Assembly: GCA_035517775.1 (NCBI GenBank)
Contig: DATIYF010000018.1
Coordinates: forward strand, 46,168-110,167
Length of the DNA: 64,000 bases
DNA from: DATIYF01 sp035517775
GTDB taxonomy: Bacteria; Acidobacteriota; Terriglobia; Terriglobales; Acidobacteriaceae
Reading direction: 5' to 3'
The notes beneath the pieces are model-generated. The model was not told where the DNA came from, made no database searches, and saw only the letters and a program-made list of their open reading frames with translations. The translations under genes were made by a program, and so were the position numbers. Positions 63,863 to 64,000 of the stretch are shown here, piece after piece; position 1 is the stretch's first letter, and each line of letters begins with the position of its first letter.

Positions 63863-64000
63863 GTGAAACGCTCCATTCTCGCCTGCCTGGCGGGACTTTT
63901 CACATGGATGATGGTCGTTACGGTGATCAACCGCGTGCTTCGCCTGAGCCTGCCGGGCTACACCGCCGCCGAAAAGACGCTCCAGTTCACGCTGGCCATG
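63863..64000 (+). CDS. membrane protein, N-terminal part
   Basis: The first 46 codons of a gene cut by the window end. GGAGG stands before a GTG start. The sequence MKRSILACLAGLFTWMMVVT and VINRVLRLSLPGY begins with a hydrophobic helix and then TAAEKTLQFTLAM. It is too short to name. Being divergent from a PadR gene suggests it is the regulator's target, perhaps a permease or other envelope protein. Confidence 0.6.
   Translation, partial: MKRSILACLAGLFTWMMVVTVINRVLRLSLPGYTAAEKTLQFTLAM

Overview
The window is a GC-rich chromosomal segment of a soil-type bacterium, most likely an acidobacterium (phylum Acidobacteriota). I infer this from an Oar-like TonB receptor with a carboxypeptidase-regulatory domain, a sedolisin (S53) protease with Ig-like repeats and a C-terminal membrane tail, a complete coenzyme F420 operon, a class II ribonucleotide reductase, and many short palindromic intergenic repeats. 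No rRNA, tRNA, CRISPR array, prophage or insertion sequence was recognised. Coordinates rest on reading frames, start-site context and motif reading; no database search was possible.

Layout. 1-3700: quinone reductase (partial), LysM lytic transglycosylase, histone-H1-like protein, small unknown. 3847-13311: DNA polymerase I, the cyclic-di-AMP operon cdaA-cdaR-glmM, exonuclease VII large subunit, small membrane and regulator genes, a secreted bicupin. 13504-22200: tRNA methylthiotransferase MtaB, zinc-ribbon protein, ribosomal protein S21, TonB receptor, Gln/Lys-rich secreted protein, amidohydrolase. 22390-29537: class II ribonucleotide reductase behind a promoter with NrdR-like boxes, then an accessory stretch with palindromic repeats, a DUF4238-like gene, a VapBC toxin-antitoxin pair and a broken second copy of vapB. 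29738-41094: cupin, BON protein, small basic protein, cysteine-peptidase-like protein, His-rich lipoprotein, a galB-galC pair with an amidohydrolase-like gene (end of the protocatechuate 4,5-cleavage/gallate route), receiver-like protein, EAL-HDOD protein and the S53 protease.

41340-46863 is a tight F420 operon transcribed on the minus strand: cofG, cofD, cofC, cofE, cofH and an F420-dependent NADP reductase, with a flavin-reductase-like gene divergent from it. 47648-52505: MsrB, bactofilin, secreted unknown, ABC-F ATPase, NUDIX hydrolase. 52860-57882: a minus-strand operon for a tripartite drug exporter (TolC, EmrA, EmrB types) followed by a cytidylate-kinase-like gene. 58059-64000: surface-glycan-type genes (DUF4910, AAC(3)-like, FkbM), a beta-barrel protein, an unknown, and a PadR regulator divergent from a membrane protein cut by the window end.

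Most notable are the palindromic repeats. They have conserved arms and variable tips, one lies inside another, and a similar pair of hairpins sits in frame inside the ribonucleotide reductase gene. Also notable are the duplicated, decayed vapB, a 98-nt nested hairpin upstream of the gal genes, and twin hairpins in the leader of the ABC-F gene.
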